A stretch of DNA of 44,730 nt from Ligilactobacillus pobuzihii E100301 = KCTC 13174. Its GTDB lineage: Bacteria > Bacillota > Bacilli > Lactobacillales > Lactobacillaceae. Shown one piece after another: positions 17,298 to 25,174 of the stretch. The notes under the pieces were generated by a model. That model had not been told where the DNA came from, did not search any database, and saw only the letters and a list, made by a program, of their open reading frames with translations. The position numbers and the translations under genes are program-made. The stretch's first letter is position 1. Each line of letters starts with the position of its first letter. The DNA is taken from positions 1 to 44,730 of the forward strand of contig NZ_KB714699.1 of NCBI RefSeq assembly GCF_000349725.1, written 5' to 3'.

Positions 17298-18041
17298 TTA
17301 TTTAACATCCGCAATAACTTTTTTAATCATTTGTTGCTTAAATTCTTGTCCATATTGTTTAGCTAATTTAGCTTGTTGTTGCTTATCTGTTGCTAAACTA
17401 GGATCTTTTGTCATAGCAGCTTTCATTTTGGCCTGTACATATTGTTGTGCCTGAGCTTTAACTTTGGCTTGGCCTTCTTTAGTTTGCATACCAGACATTT
17501 TCTTTTGCAAAGCCTTAGCCTGCGTAGTTGACAAGTGAAGCCAGTCTTTTGGCAAATTAAAAGTATTGGTCCGTTTAACTAACTTATCTTCTAAGCCAGA
17601 AACACCAAACCAGAACTTATAACCATCAGATTTAAATTGCCAACGTGTTTCTTTAACTTGCAAAGTAGCACTGTCCTTATTAGTCCGTTTAATATGGTTA
17701 TTAGCCGCAGTGTACTCATTAGCTTGAGTATGGCTTGGTTTCTTTTGGTCCAGAGTCTTTTTATAGATTTGCACCGTTTCGTCACCATTTGAACCAACTG
17801 GCTGATAAAGCATTAAATTCAAACCATTTTTAGAACTCGTTGGATAAATCTGTGTTGTCTTAACTGTTGTCACTTTTTCCATCCCATAATGATCATTGCT
17901 GTTCATTGTGAGGAACACTAAAGAAGTGCCTAAGACAACAACTGAGATCACCGTACCAATGATCCGCCATGTGGCTGGTCTAATATAAACATGGCACAAG
18001 AATGTTGCTAATGCTCCAATTACTAAAGTTGCTAAGATCAT
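17298..18041 (-). CDS. DUF4811 domain protein coupled to a DHA2 pump
   Basis: A 247-residue protein of the DUF4811 family. Two membrane segments lie at the N-terminus (about residues 2-19 and 26-46), followed by an extracellular domain with ETRWQFKSDGYKFWFG at about residues 129-144. A C-terminal lysine/glutamine-rich helical stretch (about 180-247) has coiled-coil character. Its ATG overlaps the stop of the upstream DHA2 gene (ATGA), which implies translational coupling. In lactobacilli this family regularly accompanies EmrB/QacA-type pumps, and an accessory role in efflux is the natural inference. No experimental role is known to me. Confidence 0.85.
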   Translation of the reverse strand: MILATLVIGALATFLCHVYIRPATWRIIGTVISVVVLGTSLVFLTMNSNDHYGMEKVTTVKTTQIYPTSSKNGLNLMLYQPVGSNGDETVQIYKKTLDQKKPSHTQANEYTAANNHIKRTNKDSATLQVKETRWQFKSDGYKFWFGVSGLEDKLVKRTNTFNLPKDWLHLSTTQAKALQKKMSGMQTKEGQAKVKAQAQQYVQAKMKAAMTKDPSLATDKQQQAKLAKQYGQEFKQQMIKKVIADVK

Positions 18042-19537
18042 GCAGCATCACCGCCTTTATGGTCGAAATCTTTTTCAGAAATATCTTTGCTGTGCGGTTG
18101 ATGTTTTTGGTCTTTCAAGAAGAATGTCAAAACAACACCAATGATCGCAAAAACTAAAGAGAACGCAAAGGCTGCGTGATAACCATCAAGTGAAGCCGTC
18201 AAATACTGATGTTTGTATGCTAGTGGAGCTTCCTTAAGCAAGTGCGCAGCTGGCTCCGCATTATTTGTCACATTAGTCAATAATGTGATCATGATCGCTG
18301 AGCCGATCGATGATGCCACTTGACGAACAGTATTATTTGAAGCAGTACCATCAGCAATCAAACTATTTGGCAAGGCATTCATACCAGAAGTAGTTACTGG
18401 CATCATGACCATCGAGATTCCAAACATTCTTACAGCATATAAGAATACAATGTAAATTGTTGGTGTATCAATCGTTAACCATAAAAATGGTGCCGTCGCT
18501 ACCGTCAAAATTACCATCCCAGTTAAAGCCAAGCGTTTGCCGCCAAAAGCATCGAAGGTTTTCCCAGTTATGGGACTCATCAAAGCCATTACAACAGCAC
18601 CAGATAGCAAAGTTAAACCAGAATGCAAAGCGCTCATACCATGTGCGATCTGCAAGTACAATGGTAAAACAGTTTCAACACCTAACATAGCGATCATAAC
18701 GATCGATGATAAGATAGCAGATAAAGTAAATTCACCTGTTTTGAAAACTCGTAATTCCAAGAATGGCTTTGGGATCACTAGCTGACGCCAGACAAATAAC
18801 GCAGTCACAATTGCACCAACTATCAAAGAAACTAGAACTTTAGTTGAGGTCCAACCATCGTTACCAGCAGATGAAAAGCCATACAGTAAGCCACCAAATC
18901 CAATTGTTGATAAGACTAATGAAAGCCAATCAATTTTTTGTTTATGTGTCTTAATCACGGGTTTCATAAAGAAGAGTGCTAAGATAATAACCACGACCAT
19001 GATCGGAATGATCATTCCGAAAAGATCACGCCATTGGTATTTATCGATGATCCAACCAGACAAAGTTGGACCGATCGCCGGTGCCACGCCAATTACGATC
19101 CCAACTAACCCCAAAGCAGCCCCACGTTTTTCAGGCGGGAAAATCGAAAGCATGATCGTTTGCAATAAAGGCATCGCAATACCAACACCTAAAGCTTGCA
19201 CTAAACGCCCAGCTAATAGCACACCAAAAGTTGGTGCAACATAAGCCAAGATCGTTCCGCCTAAGAATACTGTCATAGCACTAATATAAAGCAATTTAGT
19301 ATTGATAGTTGTTGCTAAGTAAGCAGAAAGAGGGATCATGATCCCGTTAACCATCAGAAAACCAGTAGTCAACCACTGGACTGTTGCAGTTGAAACGTCA
19401 AAGGTCGACATCAACTTAGGTAAGGCCGTTGCAAGTAAAGTCTGATTCAAGACTGTACAAAACGTCCCGATCAGTAAAACGATGATCATCATTGTTTTAC
19501 TGAAACCACTCATTTTATTATCAGCAGTTTTTGACAA
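18038..19537 (-). CDS. DHA2 family MFS multidrug transporter (second)
   Basis: A 499-residue, 14-segment transporter. Typical blocks are LLATALPKLMSTFDVS with VQWLTTGFLMVNGIMIPL, GRLVQALGVGIAMPL, PPEKRGAALGLVGIVIG and the motif C sequence APAIGPTLSGWIID. The C-terminus (KDQKHQPHSKDISEKDF) is cytoplasmic and charged. It overlaps the DUF4811 gene by 4 bp and is divergent from a MerR-type gene 240 bp away. The SD AAGAAGGAATATC lies ahead of ATG 19537. Function: proton-driven export of drugs or other toxic compounds. Confidence 0.92.
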   Translation of the reverse strand: MSKTADNKMSGFSKTMMIIVLLIGTFCTVLNQTLLATALPKLMSTFDVSTATVQWLTTGFLMVNGIMIPLSAYLATTINTKLLYISAMTVFLGGTILAYVAPTFGVLLAGRLVQALGVGIAMPLLQTIMLSIFPPEKRGAALGLVGIVIGVAPAIGPTLSGWIIDKYQWRDLFGMIIPIMVVVIILALFFMKPVIKTHKQKIDWLSLVLSTIGFGGLLYGFSSAGNDGWTSTKVLVSLIVGAIVTALFVWRQLVIPKPFLELRVFKTGEFTLSAILSSIVMIAMLGVETVLPLYLQIAHGMSALHSGLTLLSGAVVMALMSPITGKTFDAFGGKRLALTGMVILTVATAPFLWLTIDTPTIYIVFLYAVRMFGISMVMMPVTTSGMNALPNSLIADGTASNNTVRQVASSIGSAIMITLLTNVTNNAEPAAHLLKEAPLAYKHQYLTASLDGYHAAFAFSLVFAIIGVVLTFFLKDQKHQPHSKDISEKDFDHKGGDAA

Positions 19538-19574
19538 GAGATATTCCTTCTTTCATTATTATTGTCAAAATAAA

Positions 19575-19605
19575 ACCAAAAATCTTATGCCCTTAACTTT
19601 TTGGT
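19575..19605. promoter_or_regulatory. Inverted repeat between the DHA2 operon and the MerR gene
   Basis: ACCAAAAA and TTTTTGGT, perfect 8-bp arms with a 15-bp centre, 38 bp upstream of the DHA2 start. A second, longer inverted pair TGACAA/TTGTCA lies at about 19620-19652. Either could be the MerR site. Confidence 0.45.
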
Positions 19606-19780
19606 CATAAAATCAGATAGTGACAAATATAAATTATTTGACTTACATTGTCAACTATTTAATCTTTATTATCAATTAGTTGATACGTTTTCATTTTTAT
19701 GCTACAAATATAGAGGAAGGATCCTAACTTTTTTTAAAGTATTTCTATCTATCAAACAGTTCAGGTATAGGAGAGTTTTA

Positions 19781-20227
19781 ATGGAACAATTTAACGCATA
19801 TGCACAATGGCTGCATAGCATCATCGATCCGGATAAAATATTACTCAGTATTCGTGACGCTGCTCGGGCAAGTAATGTTACAGACGCTCAAGTGCGTTAT
19901 TGGATCAAAAATGGCTACTTAAAAACTGTTAAAGCAGATAATGGTGCCATCAAACTACCCTTCACCCAAATCGGTAGTATTCGGATGATAAAATCCTTTT
20001 TAGATGAAGGATACACTTTAAGTGGTGCTGCACAAAAAACTAAAGAAAATAAAGATATTAGTCGTTCGATCCACCATTTACTGTCAGCTGGTATTCAAAA
20101 TATTGAGCACCATGATGACAAAACCGTTTTTGATCTTGGGCCACTAGAAGATGAACCAGAAAAACATGTTTTTGGAGTCGAAACACCTGAAAAGATCACT
20201 TATATCATCAAAAATGTTTCGAATTAA
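19781..20227 (+). CDS. MerR family transcriptional regulator
   Basis: A 148-residue protein with a MerR-type winged helix: SIRDAARASNVTDAQVRYWIKNGYL at about residues 23-47 is represented by DAQVRYWIKNGYL, then GAIKLPFTQIGSIRMIKSFLDEGYT gives the second motif via RMIKSFLDEGYTL. The C-terminal domain is short (about 60 residues) and lacks cysteine pairs, so metal sensing is unlikely. ATG 19781 has AGGAGAG upstream; an earlier ATG at 19601 has no SD and would start within the operator region. It is divergent from the DHA2-DUF4811 operon, its probable target. The effector is unknown. Confidence 0.85.
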   Translation: MEQFNAYAQWLHSIIDPDKILLSIRDAARASNVTDAQVRYWIKNGYLKTVKADNGAIKLPFTQIGSIRMIKSFLDEGYTLSGAAQKTKENKDISRSIHHLLSAGIQNIEHHDDKTVFDLGPLEDEPEKHVFGVETPEKITYIIKNVSN

Positions 20228-20235
20228 TTTTAAGC

Positions 20236-20284
20236 AAAAAACGGGCTGGAGAAATCAATTTTTGATTTCTCCAGCCCGTTTTTT
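20236..20284 (+). terminator. Strong terminator of the MerR gene
   Basis: A 22-bp uninterrupted stem (AAAAAACGGGCTGGAG on the left arm, its complement on the right) around a 5-nt loop, ending in TTTTTT. Confidence 0.92.
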
Positions 20285-20423
20285 ATCAAGCTAAGGACAT
20301 TTTGTTACAGTCCTTAGTTTTCCTGTTAGAGCAGCCTTGTGAAATTAACAAAATCTGACAGTATCAAAAGCAAAAACTAGCAAAATAGTCCTAAATTGGA
20401 AGGAAACTTTTGCTAATTTTTCG

Positions 20424-20588
20424 TTATTTTGAATATAGTCCATGAACAGTTGGCTGTAATTTTTCAAATGATTGTGTTGGTTGTTAAGGATCATCTTTCA
20501 AAATGGTGACTGTTTTTAACAATTGCTCTGTTAGATTCGATTTTTTTAACTTCTTCAAATCACCTTTAACGGAATTTTTAATCCCAAC
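20424..20588 (-). pseudogene. Decayed YoeB/Txe-like toxin gene
   Basis: A minus-strand frame reads VGIKNSVKGDLKKLKKSNL, then TEQLLKTVTILKDDP, an in-frame TAA, then QPTQSFEKLQPTVHGLYSK and another stop. This follows the RelE-superfamily YoeB/Txe pattern (KDLKKLKKS..., LKxxPxxxxxSFEKLxxxxxGxYSRRIN). The start codon is gone, one internal nonsense codon is present and the catalytic C-terminal third is missing, so it cannot make a toxin. No antitoxin gene survives next to it. Family recognition is from pattern memory and should be treated as likely rather than proven. The rest of 20285-20599 shows nothing else. Confidence 0.5.
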
Positions 20589-20599
20589 TTAATAACTGT

Positions 20600-21622
20600 T
20601 CACAGATTATCCCAATCAATTTCATCAATGTTAGTAAAGCCACTGTCATCATTCTCACGTTCACGAACTTTAGCCAGTGTGCCGATATTTTCTAAATATA
20701 AGGTCTCGTCGCTTGAATCCCAATCTTTTTTTGAGTTTCTGTATTTTTGCGAATCTCGCAAACGGACTTTAATAATGGCTTCAATGTTTAAAGCAAATTT
20801 TTTCTTAAAAATTTTTTTGAAATCAATAATTTTTTCAAGCGTTTGTTTACCGCTCTTAAAATTTCCAAAATACAATTCCCACACTGCTAACCATAGTTGC
20901 TGCGCGACTCTAGTGTCCCAATCAAATAATTTTTCGTCCAAATTGTTGAATTTTTCTCTTATAGCACATGCCTTGATATATGACTTACTGTTTAAATAGT
21001 TCTGAAAAACCACACCGTAATAATTTACCAATTCGTTATTAATTTGAAATGGGTCACTATATTTAGTTAAATAATGACTACAGTTCAGTTCCATTCGCTC
21101 TGTGATCGTTGAAATATCAAGCTTAAGTTGCTCATGTGTCGCAATCACTGGTACTAACATGCTGACGAGCCTAATTTCCTGAACCGTCCAATTTTTTTCA
21201 CTCATTAAGTGATACATCAACACACGAATATTTTTAGATAGTGGAAACTCTCGATTGCTGTAAGTTGTTAACATTATCTCTGCAAAGCCAGCTACAATTT
21301 GCACTTGCGCATTTGTGCTGTTTTTATGTTGCTGTAACCAGTGAGCCAATGAACTAAAGGCATGTGTATTATACAAATAATTAACTTCTGTTAGCATTTG
21401 ATCTACTTTAGATAGTTCATAATTATTATTGATATATTGAAATTCTGTCGGAGAAATTGCTAAATTATCGAGGATTTTTAAAAATTTACTAGCCTGAATG
21501 TCGTTTGTGCCACTTTCAAAGCGATTGGCAAAAGATCGTGAGATTATCCCCCCATAAACTTGTTTTTGTGATAATCCCTTGATTAAACGTATTTTTCGCG
21601 TAGTTACACCAATTTTTTCCAT
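20600..21622 (-). CDS. Rgg/GadR/MutR family transcriptional regulator
   Basis: A 340-residue regulator. The N-terminal XRE helix-turn-helix (IRLIKGLSQKQVYGGIISRS within residues 12-32, then FANRFESG) and the long alpha-helical repeat domain that follows are typical of Rgg proteins, normally about 280-300 residues, so this one is a little long at the C-terminus. Rgg proteins usually respond to short peptide pheromones through this repeat domain. It is divergent from an MFS transporter with a TGTTGC/GCAACA palindrome in between. I looked for a short hydrophobic peptide gene in the 100-bp gap and found none. AAAGGGGATACCT is the SD. Confidence 0.85.
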   Translation of the reverse strand: MEKIGVTTRKIRLIKGLSQKQVYGGIISRSFANRFESGTNDIQASKFLKILDNLAISPTEFQYINNNYELSKVDQMLTEVNYLYNTHAFSSLAHWLQQHKNSTNAQVQIVAGFAEIMLTTYSNREFPLSKNIRVLMYHLMSEKNWTVQEIRLVSMLVPVIATHEQLKLDISTITERMELNCSHYLTKYSDPFQINNELVNYYGVVFQNYLNSKSYIKACAIREKFNNLDEKLFDWDTRVAQQLWLAVWELYFGNFKSGKQTLEKIIDFKKIFKKKFALNIEAIIKVRLRDSQKYRNSKKDWDSSDETLYLENIGTLAKVRERENDDSGFTNIDEIDWDNL

Positions 21623-21634
21623 AGGTATCCCCTT

Positions 21635-21652
21635 TGTTGCATATGTGCAACA
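21635..21652. promoter_or_regulatory. Candidate Rgg operator
   Basis: TGTTGCATATGTGCAACA, six-base arms TGTTGC... and GCAACA in an 18-bp near-perfect palindrome, 13 bp from the rgg start and 72 bp from the MFS start. Confidence 0.6.
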
Positions 21653-21723
21653 TAATTATTGATATTATCCTTTATTTTACTGCTAAAGTTAACACAATCA
21701 AGCATAACAAGGGGGCGCACACT

Positions 21724-22986
21724 TTGGAAATTAGTTTACATGAATCAAACCAACAAATTTTTAAGGATGTTTGTAGTAATTTTATTAGTTCTCTCAGCAG
21801 CAATATGTTTACTTATGGCTTAGGACTAATGCTTTTAAACCAAACACATTCGGCTTTAAGTTTTGGAATCGAGCTGGCAATTGGCCCGCTAATTAGCCTA
21901 ATCTTTATGATACCTATTGGCAACTTAGTGGATAAATACCCACATAAAAAAATTCTCCTTACCAGTCTGTTAGTTCGTGTTGTCTTTTTGCTTCTCTTAG
22001 CTGCTACACTGAACTACTTTGTCGGCATGCTTAAATTTATACCCGTGATCATTTTTGTGTTGGTAAATTCTATTGCGGTAATTTTTGCAACGACTGCATA
22101 CTCTGCGTCTGTACATGAATTAGTTAACGAAAACAAAATTCATCAACTTAGTTCACTAACAAGTGCTACCAGCTCCTTTGCTAACATTTTTGCACCTGTC
22201 TTAAGCGTAGGTGTCTATTCACTCTTAGGTTTTCAGTCCTTTATATGGATTGAAATAGGCGCTTTGTTTCTTTCTGCTGTAATCATTTTAACTATGAAAT
22301 TCCATTACAAAAACTCTCCTGCTAGTAAAAATATTAGCCAGCAAAAGTCACAACTGACAAACTTCAAAAAAGGCTTAGACTATATTACTCAACGTCCCTT
22401 AATAAAGAGTCTGATCGCAATTGCAATGCTTTTAAATTTTATGTTTTCTTCAATCAACATGGGGCTCCCTTATATTATTAATACTCAGTTGCATTTAGGT
22501 AACTCTCCTATTGGTATTTTAGATACTTTTAACGCAGTTGGTGGGCTGTTAGCTGGCTTACTAATGAACTTCGTCCCTGATAATAAAGCAAAGCGTAGTA
22601 GAATTATTGCTCCCTTATTTCTTTTCGGTGTTTATTTTTTATCTTTAGGGACAATCTTCAACTTAACCACAGAAATTAAATTAATTAATATTTTAGGGTC
22701 AATTACCATGTTTATAGGCGGACTGAGTATCTCAGTTTTAAATATCACCATTCAAATTCATATTCAAAAAACAACTCCGACAGCTATTTTAGGTCGCGTT
22801 AGCTCCACTATGAGTACTGCCAACACAATTGTTTTTCCGATTGGAACACTATTTTTCACTTTTATTTTTCAAAATATTAGTAATGGCGCGTTAATTTACT
22901 TAGTTTGTGGGATTATCTGGCTTTTAGTGATCACATTAGTAACTCCACGTTTAAATAAAATCATCAGCGTTGACAAAAATAGTTAA
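21724..22986 (+). CDS. MFS transporter, peptide or drug efflux type
   Basis: A 420-residue 12-segment transporter of the MFS_3/enterobactin-exporter-like class. MIPIGNLVDKYPHKKILL is the conserved loop 2-3 motif and GRVSSTMSTANTIVFPIG is typical of the second half. TTG at 21724 is chosen as start because AAGGGGG lies 7 nt upstream; the frame extends to an ATG at 21634 but that would cover the Rgg operator. It is divergent from rgg, the usual arrangement for an Rgg-controlled exporter. Substrate unknown. Confidence 0.85.
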   Translation: MEISLHESNQQIFKDVCSNFISSLSSNMFTYGLGLMLLNQTHSALSFGIELAIGPLISLIFMIPIGNLVDKYPHKKILLTSLLVRVVFLLLLAATLNYFVGMLKFIPVIIFVLVNSIAVIFATTAYSASVHELVNENKIHQLSSLTSATSSFANIFAPVLSVGVYSLLGFQSFIWIEIGALFLSAVIILTMKFHYKNSPASKNISQQKSQLTNFKKGLDYITQRPLIKSLIAIAMLLNFMFSSINMGLPYIINTQLHLGNSPIGILDTFNAVGGLLAGLLMNFVPDNKAKRSRIIAPLFLFGVYFLSLGTIFNLTTEIKLINILGSITMFIGGLSISVLNITIQIHIQKTTPTAILGRVSSTMSTANTIVFPIGTLFFTFIFQNISNGALIYLVCGIIWLLVITLVTPRLNKIISVDKNS

Positions 22987-23029
22987 AAATGTGATAAATA
23001 ATCAATATGAACAGTGCCTAAATTGTTAC

Positions 23030-23173
23030 CTAATCTTTAATCCAATCAAAATATATAACCGGTGGTAAGCATACAACTGCTGTAGGAATAGCCAGCCATT
23101 TTAAACTAGGGAAAAGCATGATTAAAATCATTACAATTACAAAAACAATAAAAAAAATTGTGGATTTACGCAT
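23030..23173 (-). CDS. Small hydrophobic protein, 47 residues
   Basis: Starts MRKSTIFFIVFVIVMILIML, with two predicted membrane segments (residues 5-20 and 24-40) and the end FDWIKD. ATG 23173 is preferred because GGAGGAAGAG lies directly upstream; the longer frame from 23221 has no SD. The family is not recognised. It stands alone, convergent with the MFS gene, and its good SD makes it a likely real gene. Confidence 0.55.
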   Translation of the reverse strand: MRKSTIFFIVFVIVMILIMLFPSLKWLAIPTAVVCLPPVIYFDWIKD

Positions 23174-23439
23174 GGCCCTCTTCCTCCAATTGATCAAGTT
23201 TTGTACGTGAAATGTTGACAATATGTAATGTATTAGTGTTGAACTTTAATAATTTGAAATATGAAGCTTTCTTTACACCTAAAATTCGTTGAACGTAAAC
23301 TACCAAAAATTAAGCTTCAGTGTCAAATACAAACGAGGAGTTGATCTTTATGCAGAAAGTTTTTTAATATGCCGTGTTTATACAAAATAAACTCACAATA
23401 TACCTAACTTTTAGGGCCATATTATGGTTAAACTGCGCA
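23174..23439. other. AT-rich intergenic DNA
   Basis: No gene recognised. A GAGGAG at 23334-23339 precedes a five-codon frame only, which is probably chance. The region also contains AAGCTTT and TAAGCTT pairs without a convincing hairpin. Confidence 0.3.
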
Positions 23440-23555
23440 TTAAAAATAAAGTTCGTATAAAGACGCAATAACCATCCCTACCAGAACAAGAGTGGTTGTT
23501 TTTTCCAGATACGACAGCTAGCAAAGTGTTGAATGGCAACTTTTTTAGCGACCAT
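23440..23555 (-). pseudogene. Small membrane ORF, probably frameshifted
   Basis: ATG 23555 opens a frame MVAKKVAIQHFASCRIWKK that ends after 25 codons (23478). If one base were added in the A run near 23505, the frame would go on as TTTLVLVGMVIASLYELYF to a stop at 23440, giving a 38-residue single-membrane-segment protein. Its ATG overlaps the stop of the next small ORF upstream. The family is not recognised. Confidence 0.3.
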
Positions 23556-23697
23556 TGCCTTTGTCACTCTTCTCTAACCAATGAGAAAATAATTTAATAA
23601 CTATACTTACAATAGTACGCACAGCAGTGATAGAAAGAATACCGTGTAGCATAAACAACGATCCCTTTAAAAACAATTGCCAATTACGATCATTCAT
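23545..23697 (-). CDS. Possible small membrane protein, 50 residues
   Basis: The frame reads MNDRNWQLFLKGSLFMLHGI and continues with one hydrophobic segment (about residues 14-36) and a charged end WLEKSDKGNGR. No good SD precedes ATG 23697, and the frame is open further upstream without an ATG. The hydrophobic profile and the overlap with the following small ORF are the only arguments for it. It may be the remnant of a longer gene. Confidence 0.3.
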   Translation of the reverse strand: MNDRNWQLFLKGSLFMLHGILSITAVRTIVSIVIKLFSHWLEKSDKGNGR

Positions 23698-23760
23698 TTC
23701 ATTGCTAATTCTGTCTAAGCAAATTTTGTCTAATTTATTAATCCATGATGCTAATTATGG

Positions 23761-23804
23761 AAAAACGTTATGAACAGTACATAAACTGATCCATAACGTT
23801 TTTT
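23761..23804. terminator. Hairpin terminator downstream of the HAD gene
   Basis: AAAAACGTTATG and CATAACGTTTTT enclose a 20-nt loop, with T or A runs outside on both strands. It lies 110 bp after the HAD gene stop. Confidence 0.7.
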
Positions 23805-23913
23805 AGATAGTATAATTCTTCTTTTCCTAGTTTTCTATAGAACAGGTCTTGGACTTGCTTAATAAGTTTAGGAACTCTATTAACCAACAAGTCAATCGAT
23901 CAACTTATACTTT

Positions 23914-24723
23914 TTAGATATTTTTCAACATTCTATCCAAATATTGTAAAACGCCCTGTTCATTATTGTTCCCAGTTTCGTGCTGGGCTATTTTTTTAAC
24001 CTCAGGTGCGGCATTTGCCATCGCTACACCATCACCAACTGCTTCAAGCATTTCTAAATCATTTAATCCATCGCCAAAAGCACACATCTGCCTTAAGGGT
24101 ATATTTAAAAGCTGCCCAAGTTTTTTTAATCCACTAGCCTTATGAACCCCAGGCTGAATAATGTCAAAATTTCCGTGCCCGCTAGTCGTTATTTCGCCTA
24201 AACCAGACAGTTGCGCTTGCAAATGTTTCATAAAATCAGTCGGATCACTAACCGAATAATTGAAAGAATATTTAGTGATCTCTTCAAAAATATTACTAAA
24301 AGAATGTACTTTTTGTAAATGCCTGTTATAATAACGTGCTGATCGAATAAATTCATTGCTACTGCTATTCAAAACATAGGCATCTTTAAAGCCACTCACA
24401 ACTAGTTCATCAAATAAATGGGGATAAACATTCAAGCGCTTTAAAATTTCATTTGCTTGTTCTTGTTTGAAATAAGAACCAAAGTACTCTTTCTTCACGT
24501 CACGGATATAAGCTCCATTATCCGCTACATAAATTATTTCAGGAAAATCACTAAAAAAAGTTTGCAATTGATAGTATTGATTACCACTAGCTACAACAAA
24601 CTGGATTCCTCTTTCTTGCATTTTTTGGTATAGGTTTCTAAAACATTGCTGATCATAGTCTTTTTGGTCGTTTAAAAAAGTGCCATCCATATCGACAGCC
24701 ACTAGTTTATATTGGTCTATCAT
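23914..24723 (-). CDS. HAD superfamily Cof-type phosphatase
   Basis: A 269-residue hydrolase of the Cof/YkrA-type subfamily IIB. Motif I is AVDMDGTFLN with the nucleophile and acid aspartates at residues 10 and 12; motif II is in VVASGNQ; the motif III lysine is in HKASGLKKL; motif IV is CAFGDGLNDLEMLE. Such enzymes dephosphorylate sugar phosphates or related metabolites in the cytosol; the substrate is not predictable. ATG 24723 has GGGAGGAACAAC just before it, so the upstream ATG in the longer frame, which overlaps that SD, was not used. It is a single gene. Confidence 0.92.
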   Translation of the reverse strand: MIDQYKLVAVDMDGTFLNDQKDYDQQCFRNLYQKMQERGIQFVVASGNQYYQLQTFFSDFPEIIYVADNGAYIRDVKKEYFGSYFKQEQANEILKRLNVYPHLFDELVVSGFKDAYVLNSSSNEFIRSARYYNRHLQKVHSFSNIFEEITKYSFNYSVSDPTDFMKHLQAQLSGLGEITTSGHGNFDIIQPGVHKASGLKKLGQLLNIPLRQMCAFGDGLNDLEMLEAVGDGVAMANAAPEVKKIAQHETGNNNEQGVLQYLDRMLKNI

Positions 24724-24738
24724 GTTGTTCCTCCCCAA

Positions 24739-25106
24739 ATCAAATAAACGTTTACATCTAAAGTAACATATATTACTGATAAGAGCACTTTCCCTATCGA
24801 TTAATCTAACTGGAATAATTTTTTAAGATTTTGACTAAAGGTTGAAAACACAAAACTAACCTTAACTCTTAATATAACTATAGCCGACACCAGTCAGCCC
24901 GCGGATTACTTTTTGACCTGTTTTACTAAGGTCTTAGGGTTACTTGAAGAATATCAAAAAGTTCTCCTTCATTTTAAATTCAACTCGATCTAACAGTTTC
25001 CACTTAACATCGTGGACAATTATCTTGACTCACAAATAAAAAGAGTCACCTATTTCATTAAACACGACCCTTGTCTGCAGCAAGATGCTGAATTTTATGG
25101 TTACTA
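24739..25106. other. Intergenic region with degraded sequence
   Basis: No intact gene. A short minus-strand frame (24933-24862) reads TGQKVIRGLTGVGYSYIKS before a stop and could be the tail of a lost gene, but I cannot assign it. GACTC/GAGTC near 25030 forms only a weak hairpin. Confidence 0.3.
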
Positions 25107-25158
25107 AAAAAGGGACAAAGCGTTCATTTATCACAATGAACACTCTGACCTTTTTTTA
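25107..25158 (-). terminator. Terminator of the lipoprotein gene
   Basis: AAAAAGG with CCTTTTTT outside and GTTCAT with ATGAAC inside, around a TTATCACA loop. It begins 17 bp after the stop at 25175. Confidence 0.75.
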
Positions 25159-25174
25159 TTTTATATTGAGTAAA

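Noticed and set aside
24862-24933. Short frame reading TGQKVIRGLTGVGYSYIKS considered as the tail of a RecX-like or other gene
   Set aside because: Too short and closed upstream by stops; similarity is not convincing.
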